Below, piece after piece: positions 1 through 10,685 of a stretch of DNA of 64,000 nucleotides. The stretch covers positions 146,710 through 210,709 of the forward strand of contig CANNGN010000007.1 in NCBI GenBank assembly GCA_947504195.1, in the 5' to 3' direction. Made by a program: the position numbers and the translations under genes. Under the pieces are notes generated by a model that was not told the DNA's origin, ran no database searches, and saw only the letters and a program-made list of their open reading frames with translations. Within the stretch, counting starts at the first letter, position 1, and every line of letters starts with the position of its first letter. The DNA comes from an uncultured Vibrio sp. (GTDB lineage: Bacteria; Pseudomonadota; Gammaproteobacteria; Enterobacterales; Vibrionaceae).

Positions 1-391
1 AAACCAGATTGGTAATATGTGCAGGATTGGTTAAATTCAGTCTTTGGTTTTCGGCAATTTGCATGTTGACGTAGACAATGTCACGCAACACCGAAAAAAG
101 CAGTTCTTGAATTCCTTTAATGATATTCCCATCGACGAAGGCATGGCTCGGTGGGTTAATCAGTTCAATCTTAATTCCTCGCTCTTTGCGTAATACATCT
201 ACATCAAAATCTTTGTACTTATCGAGGAGTTCTTTTGAATTGTCGGTATGAGCACCCGAATTTAGGACGGCGAGAGTGCAGTTGCGATAGAGTTGATATA
301 AGGTATCACTCGATGCTGTTTTTTTAAGGCGCTCAACTTCAATTTGAGAGAGCAGGTCCATACTGCCCATTGGGCTTATTATAGTATTCAT
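1..391 (-). CDS. ppnN: PpnN (YgdH) nucleotide 5'-monophosphate nucleosidase, 5' part only
   Basis: Only the first 130 codons are present, read leftward from an ATG at 389-391 and cut by the window edge. The N-terminus ([16 protein letters not shown], then a segment with [20 protein letters not shown] and [15 protein letters not shown]) matches the N-terminal domain of PpnN. PpnN hydrolyses the N-glycosidic bond of purine and pyrimidine nucleoside monophosphates, giving base and ribose 5-phosphate; the E. coli enzyme responds to (p)ppGpp. The LOG-type catalytic core lies outside the window. Identity rests on recognising the N-terminal sequence. Confidence 0.9.
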   Translation of the reverse strand, partial: MNTIISPMGSMDLLSQIEVERLKKTASSDTLYQLYRNCTLAVLNSGAHTDNSKELLDKYKDFDVDVLRKERGIKIELINPPSHAFVDGNIIKGIQELLFSVLRDIVYVNMQIAENQRLNLTNPAHITNLV

Positions 392-682
392 ACATTCCTC
401 CCCACTTATGTCTCATTTTATCGGTTAATTCCGAGCTTATTGGTTACCCGATTGCTTCTCGAACTGCATAAGCAATAGGCAGTACAGCAAATTGATCAAA
501 TGAGAGATAAACAAGTATTGATTGTTATAGTGAATATAACCTGATTTACGATTAAATCAGTGTCCACGATTATTATTATAGCAAGATTAAATTAACACTT
601 TGATTTTTCAGTATCAATCAGGGGGTAATTTAATATAGGGCAGGTGTTCAGAGGCAAGTTTTATCGAAATAATATACTGCCT
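392..682. other. intergenic region upstream of ppnN
   Basis: These 291 bases lie between the start of ppnN and the stop of the GGDEF gene, which both read leftward, so the ppnN promoter should be here. The stretch is AT-rich. A short inverted repeat (GAGGCA at 651-656, TGCCTC at 678-683) overlaps the end of the GGDEF gene, but no clear U-run follows it. I see no small gene or strong promoter. Confidence 0.5.
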
Positions 683-2263
683 CTATTTCCAATTGATAGT
701 GTTGTGACCTTGTTTTTTTGTTTCCGACATCGCTCTAAATACGCGCTCTAACACATCTTCAGGAGTATCATTTTCCTTAAACCCAACGCTAGAAGCACTA
801 AGAGTAATCGAGAGACTTTGCTGTTTAAATTTAAAGGGTAATTTAGCAATGGTCGACTGTACTCGCTCAATTTGTCGATAGGTTTCATCATGGCCATGCT
901 CGGGCATGATGACAATAAATTCTTCACCAGAGAAGCGAGCGATGGTGTCGTTACCCGACATTTCTTTGCTTAGAGTTCGAGCGATTATTTTTAACGCTTT
1001 ATCTCCGGCAGTAAAACCAAACTTTTCGTTAACTTCTCGGAAATTATCGATATCGAACAAGATGATTCTGAGATCATGCTGAGACTTTATCCAACGATGA
1101 TATTCAACTTCCAAACGCTCATGGAAAGCCGTTCGGTTGTATACCTTGGTTAAAGGGTCTTGGAGCATGCGCTCGGCTTGATCATTAAGACGACGACGAT
1201 AATCTAACGTGGTTTCTTGCAGTGCTTCCATTTGGTTTTGGGTATATATCATGCGCTCGATTAACGCTTGTTCTCTTGTTTCTGCGTGCATTAACCGTTC
1301 AGCTAGCGATTGAAGCTCATTGAACATGGGATCAATCGTTTGTTTGATTTGAGTAAGGTCCGTTCCCTGATTGAGTACTGATTGGCTTTTGGTGACGAGT
1401 TGGCTGAGTTCTAAATTCATTTCCTGGCGGTGAATCGAATAACTTTGGCTTTGCTCGACACTATCTGCTGTACTTTTAAGGTTTGTTTTGAGTGATGTAT
1501 TAATTTGTTCTAAAAGCTTTTCTGATGATTTTCGCTCATGCTTGGTTCCTTCAATGACTAAACGTAGTACATCCAAGGTTATTTCTATGAGGTGGTTTGC
1601 CTCTACTCCAATCAATAACTTAGCGCGAATATCCAGTAATTGATCGCCTGCGTCACCATCGAAATCAAGTTCGGTGATTAAACTCTGCAACTCTTCACAA
1701 AGGCGAAGAATTAACTCTTTCTCAGCCGCTTGTTCGATTTCTGAACAGGCGAGATCTGGATTGGTTGAAATGATTTTAACTGAACGTTCAAACAACCCTA
1801 GTAAGCGGTAGGCTTGATCACCTTGTGGCAAGCGTGTTGAATCAGAAAGACTTAGGAGATCGCGCACATCCCGTTTTACCTTTATAGGCAAACCGGGTAT
1901 GCGAAGCAACGCTTCGCCACTGTGACGGATCTGATTGTCTAAGTTGATAGTCTGCTTCTCCATTGTTAACGCCTGCTTTTTTAATCCTCGTTCTATAACG
2001 GCCATTTGCGAAATAGCTGAACCTAATTCGCCATTTTTTTCTAGAGAATTATTTTCGAGAGATTTTCGCAGCTCACTTAGTTGGAGGTTCAGATCTTTGT
2101 TATTACTTTGATAAACGGTAGTAAACGAGCTTAAAAGGCGTTTTAAGATATTGCGCTCTCTAGTAAATTTGAGCGATGAATCGCGATGTGTCAAACGCAC
2201 TTTCGCCAATTGACGTCTTAGCGTAAGTAATTCGTCCTGAGTCGTATTGTCGGAGGCGATCAT
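683..2263 (-). CDS. GGDEF-domain protein (probable diguanylate cyclase, SGEEF variant)
   Basis: A 526-residue protein. Residues 1-360 are helical and coiled-coil-like with no membrane segment or signal peptide, so it looks cytoplasmic. Residues about 369-526 form a GGDEF domain (DPLTKVYNRTAF, FDIDNFREVNEKFG, ARFSGEEFIVIMP). GGDEF domains make cyclic di-GMP from two GTP. The signature is SGEEF (445-449), with Ser for the first Gly. The usual RxxD inhibitory site five residues upstream reads SGND (436-439), so product inhibition is probably lost. Some variant signatures remain active, so activity is uncertain. By gene order it may correspond to V. cholerae CdgG; I recall that synteny but could not check it. 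The ATG at 2263 has only a weak ribosome-binding site. Confidence 0.85.
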   Translation of the reverse strand: MIASDNTTQDELLTLRRQLAKVRLTHRDSSLKFTRERNILKRLLSSFTTVYQSNNKDLNLQLSELRKSLENNSLEKNGELGSAISQMAVIERGLKKQALTMEKQTINLDNQIRHSGEALLRIPGLPIKVKRDVRDLLSLSDSTRLPQGDQAYRLLGLFERSVKIISTNPDLACSEIEQAAEKELILRLCEELQSLITELDFDGDAGDQLLDIRAKLLIGVEANHLIEITLDVLRLVIEGTKHERKSSEKLLEQINTSLKTNLKSTADSVEQSQSYSIHRQEMNLELSQLVTKSQSVLNQGTDLTQIKQTIDPMFNELQSLAERLMHAETREQALIERMIYTQNQMEALQETTLDYRRRLNDQAERMLQDPLTKVYNRTAFHERLEVEYHRWIKSQHDLRIILFDIDNFREVNEKFGFTAGDKALKIIARTLSKEMSGNDTIARFSGEEFIVIMPEHGHDETYRQIERVQSTIAKLPFKFKQQSLSITLSASSVGFKENDTPEDVLERVFRAMSETKKQGHNTINWK

Positions 2264-2377
2264 AATGAACCAAATGAATGGATTAGCAGAAAACAGGAAT
2301 TCCTATTAATGAATCTATCGATAATAGCAAATAAACACTCTACGTCACGCGGTCACGTTTAATTTCGACTAATTTCT

Positions 2378-4705
2378 CTACATTTTTAATGAATGTTTGA
2401 TGTTCTCCTCAATCTTGCAAGAAGAGTGAACTTTTATTATTCCTTGATCAATCGCTTGTTGGCATGCGGTTCGAATATTGTCCGAAGCAAAGCTTGCAGC
2501 GGGCGCATTATCGATCGCTTTAAAGTAAACCCAATGACTTGCTTCTTCATTGTCGCTAAGGTGACATGATGTACTTGTTGCCATTAAGAGAATATCTAAC
2601 AGCTCCCTTTCATTTATCATCATGTACGCTCTTGGAAGGAAGGGGTAATCAGCAATCCCCATTCGAATTACTCGATTGATATCTCGCGACGGTTGAAATT
2701 CGTCTATCCACATCTTTATTTGTTCGAACAGTTGGTGTGGTGGGGTATTGGTATCTCGATTTTTTTCAATATAGAGTAAGTTCGCATCGGTAAAGTGAAA
2801 TAAGCGCATATCGTCATTCAGTTTGTCAGTTAGAAACTGACCAAAGCTTTGTTCTAACTCAAGCCCAGCGGTGTAGCCATATTGTAAATACATATCTCGA
2901 AGAAAGGGCACATCAATGATGGCAAAGCGCAGTCGATCAGAAAGAGGCTCATGGATAAGTTCTCCGATGTGCCACTGCTCGTAGGTTCGACTGGTTTTAT
3001 GAAGCGAGGACGGTAAGTTTGCATTGAGCATTCTTAAATTACTTAAATTGGAACGAGAGTGAGCAAAGAGTCGATTATTGATCCCATCGATTTCGCTTTC
3101 TTGAAGCCTAATAATGTGACCGCGTCGAAATATAATTATCAGGAAAGCAACAGCAGCAATAGTTAAAGCAACGGTTACGTGCTGTAAGGTGTTAGTACGT
3201 TGAGTGATAGAGTTAAGCTTTTTCTCTTGCTCAGTGAAGTGTAATGTTTGTTCGACAAACTCTTTTTGCTGGCGGAATGTATCTTCGCCAATTTGATTTA
3301 ACTTTACCTGATTAAGCTGGTTTAGTTCATTGTAACGTTTGGCAAAACTAAGGGCTTGTTCGTTCTCACCCATCTGTTCATTAACGTCGGTTAAGAGAAC
3401 ATAGGTTTCTAACTCAAGGTCAATCTGTTTGGTTGTTTTTACAAGCGAGAGTGCTCTTGTGCCATAGGTTGCCGCTTGTTTAAGTTTTCCCTGATAAAAA
3501 GCTAACCCACTTTGCAGTAACGTAGCTCGTGCTCTAAGCGAAGTATCGTTATGTTTATCAAGTAACAAAAATGAATTATCTAAATACTGCTTTGCAAGCT
3601 CATAATTTTCTAACTGATAATAGGTACCCGCTAGTTTGATTTGCATTTCTATATATTGGTTAATATGGGAACTTAACTCATCCTGATCGAGCACATTAAG
3701 GTAGTGAACGAGTGCAAGGTTGAATCGTTTCTGCTCATAGTAGCTGTCTCCCATGAGTTTCAGTATCTCCGCTAGAGCTGGGGTATCCTGATAACCATTG
3801 TAAAAATCAGCAGCTTGGCGAAGATAAATCAGAGCCTGATCGTAAACTTTACGTTGATAAAATACTTTTGCTAGCAAGGTGTTCGCTTTCGCAAGCTGAA
3901 CACTAGAGTTTGAGTCTACCGCGCTCCAATAGGCGATGAGCAGATCAGGCAGTGCTTTATTGTAACGCTTATTATTTAGGTAGTGTTGACCTACAGCGAG
4001 GTGATAATTGATAAACCTTTGTTTCTCTAGTTGATCTTCAGTATATTCTTTTGCAATCACGAAATATGCATGCGCCAGTGTCATATCACCATCGTGAGAG
4101 GCTACTTCTGCTTGTATCATTGCTGCTTGGTAATGCAGTCGGCGAGTGAACGTTTTAGAGTTATCAAAGTTGTTTAGCTGTGCTGCTAATTGACTTAATC
4201 GTTCAAGTGCGCGTTCAGAATTATAAGAGTTCAACCATTGAAAACGTGCGTCTAGAAGGTCCAATTCAAGCTTTTTAAATGGAAGGGAAAAACGTTGAGC
4301 AACTTCTTTTGCTTGCTCTAAGTAACGTTGAGATTTGTTTTTGTCACCAAGCTGCCACCAAGCTTGCGTCAATATCTCAAGTGCTTCAATGCTGTTGTTT
4401 GGCGTGCGAATTGGGTTCGTCGATGAGCTATTTACGCCATCAGAAGCGTTTTGTTTGATCCGACCTGAAATTCTTCTATTGTCGAGAAAATCTTGACTTA
4501 ACCTTTGTGCTTGCTTGGGCGAAATATCAAGCATCAAACGCGCTTCTTCTATACTCGGCGAAGCAAACTCAACGGCGAATACTTTCGGTAAGAAAGACAT
4601 CAACAGTAAATTTAGTACTAATATGAGTGCTAAATTTCGACTAAGTGTTCGCAACACGGCACTCAAGTTGATTGTTGGAGCGGTGGATAAGGCGCTTTGC
4701 TTCAC
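2378..4705 (-). CDS. membrane TPR protein with degenerate GGDEF-like C-terminal domain
   Basis: A 775-residue protein. A hydrophobic segment at about 22-44 looks like a signal peptide or anchor. Residues about 100-470 carry TPR-like helical repeats (for example [26 protein letters not shown]-type units). A second membrane helix follows near 508-528. The last 200 residues have the outline of a GGDEF domain ([23 protein letters not shown], then [13 protein letters not shown]), but the signature position reads FTDANLL, so catalysis is not expected. I infer an envelope-sensing protein with a cytoplasmic, possibly ligand-binding, end. The start is GTG at 4705, overlapping the queF stop by four bases (GTGA), which suggests translational coupling. 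Confidence 0.75.
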   Translation of the reverse strand: MKQSALSTAPTINLSAVLRTLSRNLALILVLNLLLMSFLPKVFAVEFASPSIEEARLMLDISPKQAQRLSQDFLDNRRISGRIKQNASDGVNSSSTNPIRTPNNSIEALEILTQAWWQLGDKNKSQRYLEQAKEVAQRFSLPFKKLELDLLDARFQWLNSYNSERALERLSQLAAQLNNFDNSKTFTRRLHYQAAMIQAEVASHDGDMTLAHAYFVIAKEYTEDQLEKQRFINYHLAVGQHYLNNKRYNKALPDLLIAYWSAVDSNSSVQLAKANTLLAKVFYQRKVYDQALIYLRQAADFYNGYQDTPALAEILKLMGDSYYEQKRFNLALVHYLNVLDQDELSSHINQYIEMQIKLAGTYYQLENYELAKQYLDNSFLLLDKHNDTSLRARATLLQSGLAFYQGKLKQAATYGTRALSLVKTTKQIDLELETYVLLTDVNEQMGENEQALSFAKRYNELNQLNQVKLNQIGEDTFRQQKEFVEQTLHFTEQEKKLNSITQRTNTLQHVTVALTIAAVAFLIIIFRRGHIIRLQESEIDGINNRLFAHSRSNLSNLRMLNANLPSSLHKTSRTYEQWHIGELIHEPLSDRLRFAIIDVPFLRDMYLQYGYTAGLELEQSFGQFLTDKLNDDMRLFHFTDANLLYIEKNRDTNTPPHQLFEQIKMWIDEFQPSRDINRVIRMGIADYPFLPRAYMMINERELLDILLMATSTSCHLSDNEEASHWVYFKAIDNAPAASFASDNIRTACQQAIDQGIIKVHSSCKIEENIKHSLKM

Positions 4706-5547
4706 TGGCGTGCCATTCTTGCTAAGTTAGCTGGATGCGTATTTTCAGACGAACGATATGGGTTAATATCCAGGCCTCCACGGCGTGTATACCGTGCATA
4801 GACGACGAGGAATTCAGGTTGGCAGTAACGTTGGATATCAGTAAATATTCGTTCAACACATTGCTCATGAAATTCATTGTGTTCACGAAACGAGATGATA
4901 TAGCGTAACAATGATTCTCGATTGATTTTATGACCGCGATATTGAATTTCGACACTGCCCCAATCGGGTTGATTGGTAATTAAGCAATTTGATTTGAGTA
5001 AATGGCTGTGTAAGGTCTCTTCGACAATTTCGCCACTGATGGCATTTTCTAGCAACGAAGCATCGAATTGGTAATTTTTGATGTCGATATCTTGGTAGTC
5101 GATGCAATCGCCTTCCATAGTTCCAATACGTTGATGAGCAAAATCTTCGATTGCTTTGAGCTCAACGTCGACTTTTTCACCTGCGCAATTCGATAGATCA
5201 CTGATCAGGCGATCTGTCACGTCGATCCATGAATCAAACGTTGTTTGGTTGAAGCTGTTTAGGTAAAGCTTGAACGATTTGGATTCAATTAAGTTTGGAC
5301 TCGTAGCGGGTAATGTAACGTGCCCCACAGCAACTTGAGGCAAACCTTTGGAATTTAGCCAAGAGATCTCATACAGTGTCCAAATATCACACCCTTTGAA
5401 TGGCAACACTTCGCCAAGGTTCAAATCATCTCTATTGAGGCTACGTGGAACCGACTGTAAAAGACTTGCGTCGTATTTATTCACGTAGCTAACATTTTTT
5501 CCGAGTGTTAGACCGTCGAGTTGTTGTGATTTGGAATATTTGCTCAT
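4702..5547 (-). CDS. queF: QueF, NADPH-dependent 7-cyano-7-deazaguanine reductase
   Basis: QueF reduces preQ0 to preQ1 in queuosine biosynthesis, a tRNA wobble-base modification made in the cytoplasm. The protein is 281 residues, the length of the long (YqcD-type, two T-fold) form; E. coli QueF is 282. The QueF motif [13 protein letters not shown] spans 88-100. The covalent Cys is C188 ([14 protein letters not shown]) with Asp195 behind it. The stop overlaps the GTG start of the TPR gene. It is divergent from syd across about 92 bases, which must hold both promoters. Confidence 0.97.
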   Translation of the reverse strand: MSKYSKSQQLDGLTLGKNVSYVNKYDASLLQSVPRSLNRDDLNLGEVLPFKGCDIWTLYEISWLNSKGLPQVAVGHVTLPATSPNLIESKSFKLYLNSFNQTTFDSWIDVTDRLISDLSNCAGEKVDVELKAIEDFAHQRIGTMEGDCIDYQDIDIKNYQFDASLLENAISGEIVEETLHSHLLKSNCLITNQPDWGSVEIQYRGHKINRESLLRYIISFREHNEFHEQCVERIFTDIQRYCQPEFLVVYARYTRRGGLDINPYRSSENTHPANLARMARQ

Positions 5548-5639
5548 AATCGTGACAGTTTTCGTTTAGAATGCAGTGAATTTTACGCAATCCTATCCAT
5601 CGTGTCATTAAAGACTCGATGACTATTTTCGGAGAAGAG

Positions 5640-6185
5640 ATGAATCACGTGGTTAAGCAAGCATTAGAAGCATTAAGTGAACGGTATCGAATTGCTTATC
5701 AAGCGAGCCATAACTCAAATCCAATCAATCCTGAACTTAGTGATATGCCATCTCCATGTATTGTTAAACAGCACGATGATGGTGTTGAATGGCAATGTGT
5801 TAGTCGAGAGGTTCAAGCCAATTTCGCTAATGTCGAACAGGCAATTGAATTGACTTTACATGATGATATTAAAGCATTTTACGGATCGGTCTTTAGTGCG
5901 GATCTGGAATGCAGTTGGGATGAAAATGAGTTATCCCTGCTCCAAGTTTGGAGTGAAGATGATTTCCCAATGTTGCAAGAGAATATTCTGGGTCATCTTT
6001 TAACTCAACGCCGACTAAAACTGAAGCCTACGGTCTTTATCGCGGCAACCGATGCAGAGCTTGATGTTATTTCGATTTGCAATCTCAGCGGCGAAGTGAT
6101 TTTAGAACGTTTAGGTACCGATAAACGAGATGTATTAGCGCCAGATGTTGTTCATTTCCTTAACCAACTTGAACCGAGAGTCTAA
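5640..6185 (+). CDS. syd: Syd, SecY-interacting protein
   Basis: Syd is a small peripheral protein that binds SecY at the inner membrane and is thought to monitor translocon assembly. I chose the ATG at 5640, with GGAGAAG just upstream, over an in-frame ATG 21 bases earlier; this gives 181 residues, the E. coli length. Family-typical stretches are [36 protein letters not shown] and [18 protein letters not shown]. The next gene begins four bases after the stop, so they are probably co-transcribed. Confidence 0.95.
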   Translation: MNHVVKQALEALSERYRIAYQASHNSNPINPELSDMPSPCIVKQHDDGVEWQCVSREVQANFANVEQAIELTLHDDIKAFYGSVFSADLECSWDENELSLLQVWSEDDFPMLQENILGHLLTQRRLKLKPTVFIAATDAELDVISICNLSGEVILERLGTDKRDVLAPDVVHFLNQLEPRV

Positions 6186-6189
6186 TTAG

Positions 6190-6966
6190 ATGTATTTAAT
6201 GGAGCTTCAGTTTGAGTGTTTTGATAACACCACATTGACAGCCGTCGATAAGGCGATCAATGGATTACTCGAGGCGTTGCGCTACAATGGCCAGATTCTA
6301 GGTCGAGAATTTCCTATCATTATGGGAGATGCTGAGTTCTTTGCTCGAGTTATCTGCCCTGAGAAAGACAGCTTACACCCTAGATACCATTCTGATTATG
6401 TCAAAGTCTGTTTGAGCCGGGTGAACGAGGCTTCATTGATTGGCCCTAAGGTGAAAATGCTGGGACGAGACTTGAGTTCTGAAGAAACCGCATCCGATTT
6501 AACGCCTTCATGGCAAATTCTATATACTACGTATGTGCACAATTGTTCTCCGCTTCGAAGTGGTGACACTTTTCAGCCAATCCCTCTCTACCGTAATCAA
6601 CCAACGTTAAATGGTGATCATAAAGCCGTCATTAAATGGCAAACTGAATGGCAAGCTTGTGATGAATTGCAAATGGCAGGAGGGTGTCGTGCTGAGCATG
6701 CCGCGCTAGATGAAATCACTGATGCGAACAGTGACTTGTTTCGTCGAGGATGGGACTTACGAGGACGAATTGAATATATCACTAAGATTCCAACCTATTA
6801 CTATCAATATCGTGTTGGTGGTCAAAGCTTGACGAGTGAGCAAGCGAGATGCTGTCCGAAATGTCATGGTGAATGGCGGTTAGAAGAACCAATTCACGAC
6901 ATTTTTCATTTTAAGTGCGATTCGTGTCGTATTGTTTCAAACCTGTCTTGGGATCACTTAAAGTAG
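6190..6966 (+). CDS. DUF2310 zinc-ribbon protein
   Basis: A 258-residue protein of the DUF2310 (Zn-ribbon-containing) family, function not established. The C-terminus holds a zinc ribbon: CPKC near 221-224 and CDSC near 244-247. No signal peptide or membrane segment is visible, so it is probably cytoplasmic. It follows syd by four bases. An alternative ATG lies three codons in (MELQFECF). A nucleic-acid-binding role is often suggested for such ribbons, but nothing here proves it. Confidence 0.75.
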   Translation: MYLMELQFECFDNTTLTAVDKAINGLLEALRYNGQILGREFPIIMGDAEFFARVICPEKDSLHPRYHSDYVKVCLSRVNEASLIGPKVKMLGRDLSSEETASDLTPSWQILYTTYVHNCSPLRSGDTFQPIPLYRNQPTLNGDHKAVIKWQTEWQACDELQMAGGCRAEHAALDEITDANSDLFRRGWDLRGRIEYITKIPTYYYQYRVGGQSLTSEQARCCPKCHGEWRLEEPIHDIFHFKCDSCRIVSNLSWDHLK

Positions 6967-7052
6967 CTATGTTCAAAGGGGAGAAACTTTTGAATATGTA
7001 ATCTCAGTAAATGGATAGGTCATTTTAATTAAACTTAAGAGAATTTTTAACC

Positions 7053-7601
7053 ATGAAACCTGCCGTATTTTTAGATCGTGATGGTGTAATAAACATTGAT
7101 CATGGTTATGTACATAATGAGGATGACTTTGAGTTTGTCGAGGGTGTATTTGAAGCTACTCGAGAGCTACAAAGTCGCGGTTATCTTTTGGTCTTAGTGA
7201 CCAATCAGTCTGGTATTGCTCGAGGCAAGTTTAGCGAAGATCGCTTTATGAGTTTAACTCAATGGATGGATTGGAACTTCGAAGATAATGGTGTGGAGTT
7301 CGATGGTATTTATTACTGTCCGCATCATAGTGAAGCAGGCATTGGTGAATATAAGCAAGATTGTGATTGTCGCAAACCGAAACCAGGGATGTTCTTATCT
7401 GCTCGAGACTTTTTGAAAATCGATATGGCGAAATCCGTCATGGTTGGAGATAAAGCGGAAGATATGATGGCTGCACAGGCTGCTGGAGTCGGGACGAAAA
7501 TCTTGGTTCGTACCGGAAAACCAATCACTGAACGCGGGACGGAGCTGGCAGATGCCGTGTTAGACAGCATTGCAGATGTACCGAAGTATTTGTTAGCGTA
7601 A
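7053..7601 (+). CDS. gmhB: GmhB, heptose 1,7-bisphosphate 7-phosphatase
   Basis: GmhB removes the 7-phosphate of D-glycero-beta-D-manno-heptose 1,7-bisphosphate on the way to ADP-heptose for the lipopolysaccharide core. At 182 residues it has family length. HAD motif I is FLDRDGVIN (nucleophile D8, acid D10), motif II is LVTNQSG, and KPKPGM and MVGDKAEDM are motifs III and IV. The zinc-binding insert CPHHSE...CDCRKP is intact. A bidirectional terminator follows. Confidence 0.95.
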   Translation: MKPAVFLDRDGVINIDHGYVHNEDDFEFVEGVFEATRELQSRGYLLVLVTNQSGIARGKFSEDRFMSLTQWMDWNFEDNGVEFDGIYYCPHHSEAGIGEYKQDCDCRKPKPGMFLSARDFLKIDMAKSVMVGDKAEDMMAAQAAGVGTKILVRTGKPITERGTELADAVLDSIADVPKYLLA

Positions 7602-7648
7602 TTCGAGTGAAATGAATTTCGGTTAAGTTAATCAATAAATATTCAGAC

Positions 7649-7689
7649 AATAAAAAAATCCTGCTCATTGAGCAGGATTTTTTTATTTA
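7649..7689. terminator. bidirectional intrinsic terminator between gmhB and tRNA-Tyr genes
   Basis: A stem ATCCTGCTC / GAGCAGGAT with a four-base loop (ATTG partly in the loop) is flanked by an A-run on the left and a T-run on the right, so it can end gmhB transcripts rightward and tRNA-Tyr transcripts leftward. Confidence 0.9.
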
Positions 7690-7696
7690 AATAAGA

Positions 7697-7781
<85 letters not shown>

Positions 7782-7862
7782 AGGGGTTTTATACTTAAAA
7801 CAACAATTTCCCAACCTGTTGTCTAAGTTATTCTTACACGTTAATACGAACAAGAAAGAAGA

Positions 7863-7947
<85 letters not shown>

Positions 7948-8028
7948 AGGGGTTTTATACTTAAAACAACGATTTCCCAACCTGTTGTTCAAGTTATTCT
8001 TACACGTTAATACGAACAAGAAAGAAGA

Positions 8029-8113
<85 letters not shown>

Positions 8114-8186
8114 AGGGTGTTTTTTATACTCTAAAAGTATAACTTCGTCTGACGTTTTCCCAACATGTCAGTAAAGTGCGGGTCGC

Positions 8187-8214
8187 ATCATAACAAACTC
8201 GAACCGGGTGTAAA
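8187..8214 (-). promoter_or_regulatory. promoter of the tRNA-Tyr operon
   Basis: On the minus strand, TTTACA (8209-8214) is followed after 16 bases by TATGAT (8187-8192). The next bases, GCGACCCGC, are a GC-rich discriminator as expected for stringently controlled stable-RNA promoters. The expected start is near 8179. Confidence 0.75.
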
Positions 8215-8379
8215 GTCTTTTTGATATGAAAATGGTTCGAATGGCGTCTTTTTCAGCAACGCGGTGCGAAAGGGTGTTTTTACGTCTTTTTATGGCTGAT
8301 AAATAGGCGCGCTTTTCAAAGAAAAAGCGCTTGATAATTCAGCGCTTTAATCAATGGTAAAATAGTATTGAAATAGGTC

Positions 8380-8979
8380 TTAACCGTATTTAACGCTATA
8401 GCGTGATGGCTTATGGTTCATCGCTAAAATACAATTGAGAATGACCGCACCAAAGACCGATATTAAGATAGCATTAGTCGGTAAGTGAAATAGTGACGCT
8501 ATCACTATCCCAGAGTCTAATATTACCTGAGTTTTACCGACAGAAATTCCCCATCTATCTTGGATCCATAAGCAAAGTACATTAAACCCACCTAAACTCG
8601 CCCTGTGACGAAATAGAATTAACATGCCAATTCCCATTAGAACACCGCCAGTCGTGGCGCTATAGATAGGGTTAATGGTCCCGAGTTCGACTACTCTAGG
8701 CAACATGTCGCTAAACAATGATACTAAGAAACAAGCGAATAAGGTATTAAGCGCAAATGCCGAGCCAAATCGCTTCCAAGCCATGATATAGAACGGTACA
8801 TTGACCGAGAAATATATCCAACCAAAAGATACGGGTAAAACTTGACTTAATAACAGAGCCAGCCCAGCTGTGCCTCCGGTGATGAGTTCAGCTTGATGGA
8901 GAAACATAATACCTTGAGCGACTAAAAAGGTGCCCGTTAGTAACGCGATGAAATCTTCTTTGATCGAATGTTTGTTCAT
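8380..8979 (-). CDS. YitT-family (DUF161) membrane protein
   Basis: A 199-residue integral membrane protein with about five hydrophobic helices. Family-typical features are the N-terminal LLTGTFLVAQGIMFLHQAEL followed by GGTAGLALLLS, and the central GGVLMGIGMLILFRHRASLGG. YitT-type proteins are uncharacterised membrane proteins; transport is suspected, not shown. It stands alone between the tRNA-Tyr promoter and glyA, divergent from glyA. The shorter length suggests the membrane domain without the C-terminal DUF2179 domain of many homologues. Confidence 0.8.
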   Translation of the reverse strand: MNKHSIKEDFIALLTGTFLVAQGIMFLHQAELITGGTAGLALLLSQVLPVSFGWIYFSVNVPFYIMAWKRFGSAFALNTLFACFLVSLFSDMLPRVVELGTINPIYSATTGGVLMGIGMLILFRHRASLGGFNVLCLWIQDRWGISVGKTQVILDSGIVIASLFHLPTNAILISVFGAVILNCILAMNHKPSRYSVKYG

Positions 8980-9322
8980 TTTTCAATAATCTAAGGTCTG
9001 GAGTACTCACTTTATGGTAGGAAAAATTGCTGATTAGATATAGAGGTAAGGAGTAAATTGCGTAGGGCTTGTGTACGTTTTCTTATACGCACTGTAAAGT
9101 CTCGGATTGACAGCTAGACATGCATTGCGCATTTTTATAAATGCTATGACCTTAACTAATGAACATTATGAAAGAACTGCATGTTTGTTTACGTAAAATA
9201 GGCTTTATGATCACGACCTATTTATGTAGAATACGCGCCAACACTATGACGAAAACGTTTGCGTTTTTGTCGAACCAGAGCCTTTGAACACAATTCAGTT
9301 TTATCTGAAGCAGGAGATACTG
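8980..9322. other. divergent promoter region, yitT-like gene / glyA
   Basis: These 343 bases hold the control region for both genes. On the glyA side a candidate -10 (TAGAAT, 9227-9232, preceded by TG) is followed by the PurR-type operator at 9249-9264 and the AGGAG ribosome-binding site at 9312-9316. I could not assign a convincing -35 or a promoter for the membrane gene, and I see no coding sequence. Confidence 0.5.
9249..9264. promoter_or_regulatory. PurR-type operator upstream of glyA
   Basis: ACGAAAACGTTTGCGT matches the PurR consensus ACGCAAACGTTTGCGT at 15 of 16 positions. It sits just downstream of the candidate -10 box, a position suited to repression. E. coli glyA is also PurR-controlled, linking one-carbon supply to purine demand. 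Confidence 0.85.
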
Positions 9323-10573
9323 ATGCTTAAGCGTGATATGAATATCGCTGATTACGATGCGGAATTATTCGCAGCTATCCAAGAAGAAACTCTTCGTCAA
9401 GAAGAGCACATTGAACTTATCGCTTCTGAGAACTACACCAGTCCTCGTGTAATGGAAGCTCAAGGGACTCAGCTAACGAACAAGTACGCTGAAGGTTACC
9501 CTGGCAAACGTTATTACGGCGGCTGTGAATACGTAGATAAGGCAGAATCTCTAGCCATTGAACGTGCATGTCAGCTATTCGGTTGTGAATACGCAAATGT
9601 TCAGCCTCACTCTGGCTCTCAAGCAAACAGCGCTGTTTACATGGCTCTATTGAATCCAGGTGATACTGTATTAGGTATGAGCTTGGCTCATGGTGGTCAC
9701 TTAACGCACGGTTCACCAGTAAACTTCTCTGGTAAGCACTACAATGTTATCCCTTATGGTATCGATGAAGCTGGTCAAATTGATTACCAAGAGATGGAAG
9801 AACTTGCTGTTGAACACAAGCCAAAAATGATTATTGGTGGTTTTTCTGCGTATTCTCAAATTGTTGATTGGGCACGCATGCGTGAGATTGCCGATAAAGT
9901 AGGTGCTTACCTATTTGTTGATATGGCTCACGTTGCTGGTTTGATTGCGGCTGGTGTTTATCCAACTCCAGTTCCTCATGCGCACGTCGTTACCACAACA
10001 ACGCACAAAACACTGGCTGGCCCTCGTGGTGGATTGATTCTGTCAAATGATGGCGAAGCAATGTACAAGAAGCTGAACTCTGCGGTATTCCCTGGCGGTC
10101 AAGGTGGTCCTTTGATGCACGTTATCGCTGCTAAAGCGGTTGCGTTCAAAGAAGCGATGGAACCAGAATTTAAGGCCTACCAAGCTCGCGTTGTTGAAAA
10201 TGCAAAAGCGATGGCAGCACAGTTCCAAGCTCGTGGCTACAAAATTGTTTCTAACGGTACTGAAAACCACTTGTTCCTAGTCGATTTAATTGAAAAAGGA
10301 ATCACTGGTAAAGCTGCTGATGCCGCTTTAGGTTCAGCAAACATTACTGTGAACAAAAACTCAGTGCCAAATGATCCACAAAGCCCGTTTGTAACATCTG
10401 GTATTCGTGTTGGTGCTCCAGCTATTACGCGTCGTGGCTTTACTGCTGATGATGCGAAAGAGCTAGCAGACTGGATGTGTGACGTACTTGATAACGTAGA
10501 TGATTCGGCGAAAATCGAAGAGACAAAACAGAAAGTATTGACGATTTGTAAGCGTCTGCCTGTTTACGCGTAA
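9323..10573 (+). CDS. glyA: GlyA, serine hydroxymethyltransferase
   Basis: GlyA converts serine and tetrahydrofolate to glycine and 5,10-methylene-tetrahydrofolate using pyridoxal phosphate. I chose the ATG at 9323 ([12 protein letters not shown]), with AGGAG seven bases upstream, over an earlier in-frame start; it gives 416 residues (E. coli 417). The PLP lysine lies in [16 protein letters not shown], and the N-terminal [19 protein letters not shown] is invariant in the family. The gene is monocistronic, with a PurR operator upstream and a terminator downstream. Confidence 0.98.
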   Translation: MLKRDMNIADYDAELFAAIQEETLRQEEHIELIASENYTSPRVMEAQGTQLTNKYAEGYPGKRYYGGCEYVDKAESLAIERACQLFGCEYANVQPHSGSQANSAVYMALLNPGDTVLGMSLAHGGHLTHGSPVNFSGKHYNVIPYGIDEAGQIDYQEMEELAVEHKPKMIIGGFSAYSQIVDWARMREIADKVGAYLFVDMAHVAGLIAAGVYPTPVPHAHVVTTTTHKTLAGPRGGLILSNDGEAMYKKLNSAVFPGGQGGPLMHVIAAKAVAFKEAMEPEFKAYQARVVENAKAMAAQFQARGYKIVSNGTENHLFLVDLIEKGITGKAADAALGSANITVNKNSVPNDPQSPFVTSGIRVGAPAITRRGFTADDAKELADWMCDVLDNVDDSAKIEETKQKVLTICKRLPVYA

Positions 10574-10597
10574 CTTACGTTCAGCTCTAAAAATGTT

Positions 10598-10629
10598 AAA
10601 AAGCCCTCGATATCGAGGGCTTTTTTTTA
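10598..10629. terminator. bidirectional terminator glyA / lipA
   Basis: A perfect hairpin GCCCTCGATATCGAGGGC (10603-10620) with a left A-run and eight T bases on the right. It can serve glyA rightward and lipA leftward. Confidence 0.9.
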
Positions 10630-10685
10630 TACGTTTCTATAGGTAAAGCAAAGGCCAGTTTAGCGATTTGCTTTCCCTTTCTGTG

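Noticed and set aside
8980..9322. Possible glycine riboswitch upstream of glyA
   Set aside because: I see no paired glycine-aptamer core or terminator in the leader; the PurR site explains regulation.
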